From contig NZ_CP080521.1 in assembly GCF_019468565.1 (NCBI RefSeq), forward strand, positions 4,836,001 through 4,900,000: a DNA stretch of 64,000 nucleotides, in the 5' to 3' direction. Made by a program: the position numbers and the translations under genes. Under the pieces are notes generated by a model. That model saw nothing but the letters and a program-made list of their open reading frames with translations, had not been told where the DNA came from and did not search any database. How positions within the stretch are numbered: the stretch's first letter is position 1; each line of letters starts with the position of its first letter. Origin of the DNA: Pseudonocardia sp. DSM 110487 (GTDB taxonomy: Bacteria > Actinomycetota > Actinomycetes > Mycobacteriales > Pseudonocardiaceae). This document shows positions 63,811 through 64,000 of this stretch, in pieces.

Positions 63811-64000
63811 AGACGCTCGACGACCTCCTCGGAGAGGGTGTGTCCGGGCGGACCGTGCTGGTCCGCTCGGACCTCAACGTCCCGCTCGACGGTTCGAGGA
63901 TCACCGACGACGGCCGGATCCGCGCCTCGGTACCCACGCTGCAGAAGCTCCGCGAGGCCGGGGCGCGGGTGGTCGTCACGGCGCACCTGGGCCGGCCGAA
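63807..64000 (+). CDS. pgk: Phosphoglycerate kinase (partial, cut by window end)
   Basis: The first 64 codons are present. The GTG start (MKTLDDLLGEGVSGRTVLVR) is followed by RSDLNVPLDGSRITDDGRI, the substrate-binding N-terminus, and the sequence stops in VVVTAHLGRP, the conserved phosphoglycerate loop. It overlaps gap by GTGA, the standard gap-pgk-tpiA arrangement. The rest lies beyond the window. Confidence 0.97.
   Translation, partial: MKTLDDLLGEGVSGRTVLVRSDLNVPLDGSRITDDGRIRASVPTLQKLREAGARVVVTAHLGRP

Overview
The window is chromosomal DNA of a high-GC actinobacterium, most likely Pseudonocardiales (Pseudonocardia-like). This rests on BldD, WhiA, actinobacterial-type IHF, a SigD/ShbA-type sigma factor, DUF948/DUF6167 genes next to alaS, frequent GTG starts, 1-nt and 4-nt stop/start overlaps, and the order alaS-ruvX-mltG / aro / efp-nusB / bldD-pyr / gmk-rpoZ-coaBC-metK-priA / def-fmt-rsmB-rpe-rib / uvrC-rapZ-gluK-whiA-gap-pgk. 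The species assignment is inference; no rRNA or tRNA gene was seen.

Layout. 0-3.2 kb: a small stress membrane protein, a TetR regulator with a palindromic operator candidate, an ECF sigma factor and two small membrane-associated proteins. 3.3-8 kb: alaS, ruvX, mltG. 8-9.8 kb: a spermidine-synthase-like protein and a prepilin peptidase, divergent. 9.8-16.4 kb: chorismate genes (aroC, aroK, aroB, aroQ), an M24 peptidase, efp and nusB. 16.4-25.8 kb: an accessory block with a UbiA prenyltransferase, a cupin dioxygenase-like protein, an AraC regulator, a branched-chain-type ABC importer and two dehydrogenases, lying between nusB and bldD, which are usually close neighbours. 25.8-34.8 kb: bldD diverging from the pyrR-pyrB-pyrC-carA-carB-pyrF operon, whose leader carries a recognisable PyrR-binding hairpin that covers the pyrR ribosome-binding site. 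35.3-45.4 kb: mihF, gmk, rpoZ, coaBC, a secreted SH3 protein, metK, a helicase-dead priA, def, fmt and rsmB. 45.4-50.9 kb: rpe, the riboflavin genes (no ribD here), a PH-domain protein, a class 1 dihydroorotate-dehydrogenase-like protein and a HAD hydrolase.

50.9-52.1 kb is about 1.2 kb without a credible gene. It holds a tandem repeat and two diverged copies of about 225 bp facing each other. It is followed by a DUF2786 gene and uvrC-rapZ-gluK-whiA. A second accessory block (58.0-62.7 kb) separates whiA from gap-pgk. It holds a methyltransferase, an AraC / FAD-oxidoreductase / DHFR-like operon with an orphan coding fragment, and an O-methyltransferase-like gene. pgk is cut by the window end.

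Most of the window is core metabolism (translation, pyrimidine, shikimate, riboflavin, SAM, CoA, DNA repair). The novelty candidates are the two accessory blocks, the repeat-rich intergenic region, several REP-like palindromes, the regulatory region between bldD and pyrR, and an AraC regulator with a Cys/His-rich tail. No CRISPR array, prophage, insertion sequence or obvious defence system was found.
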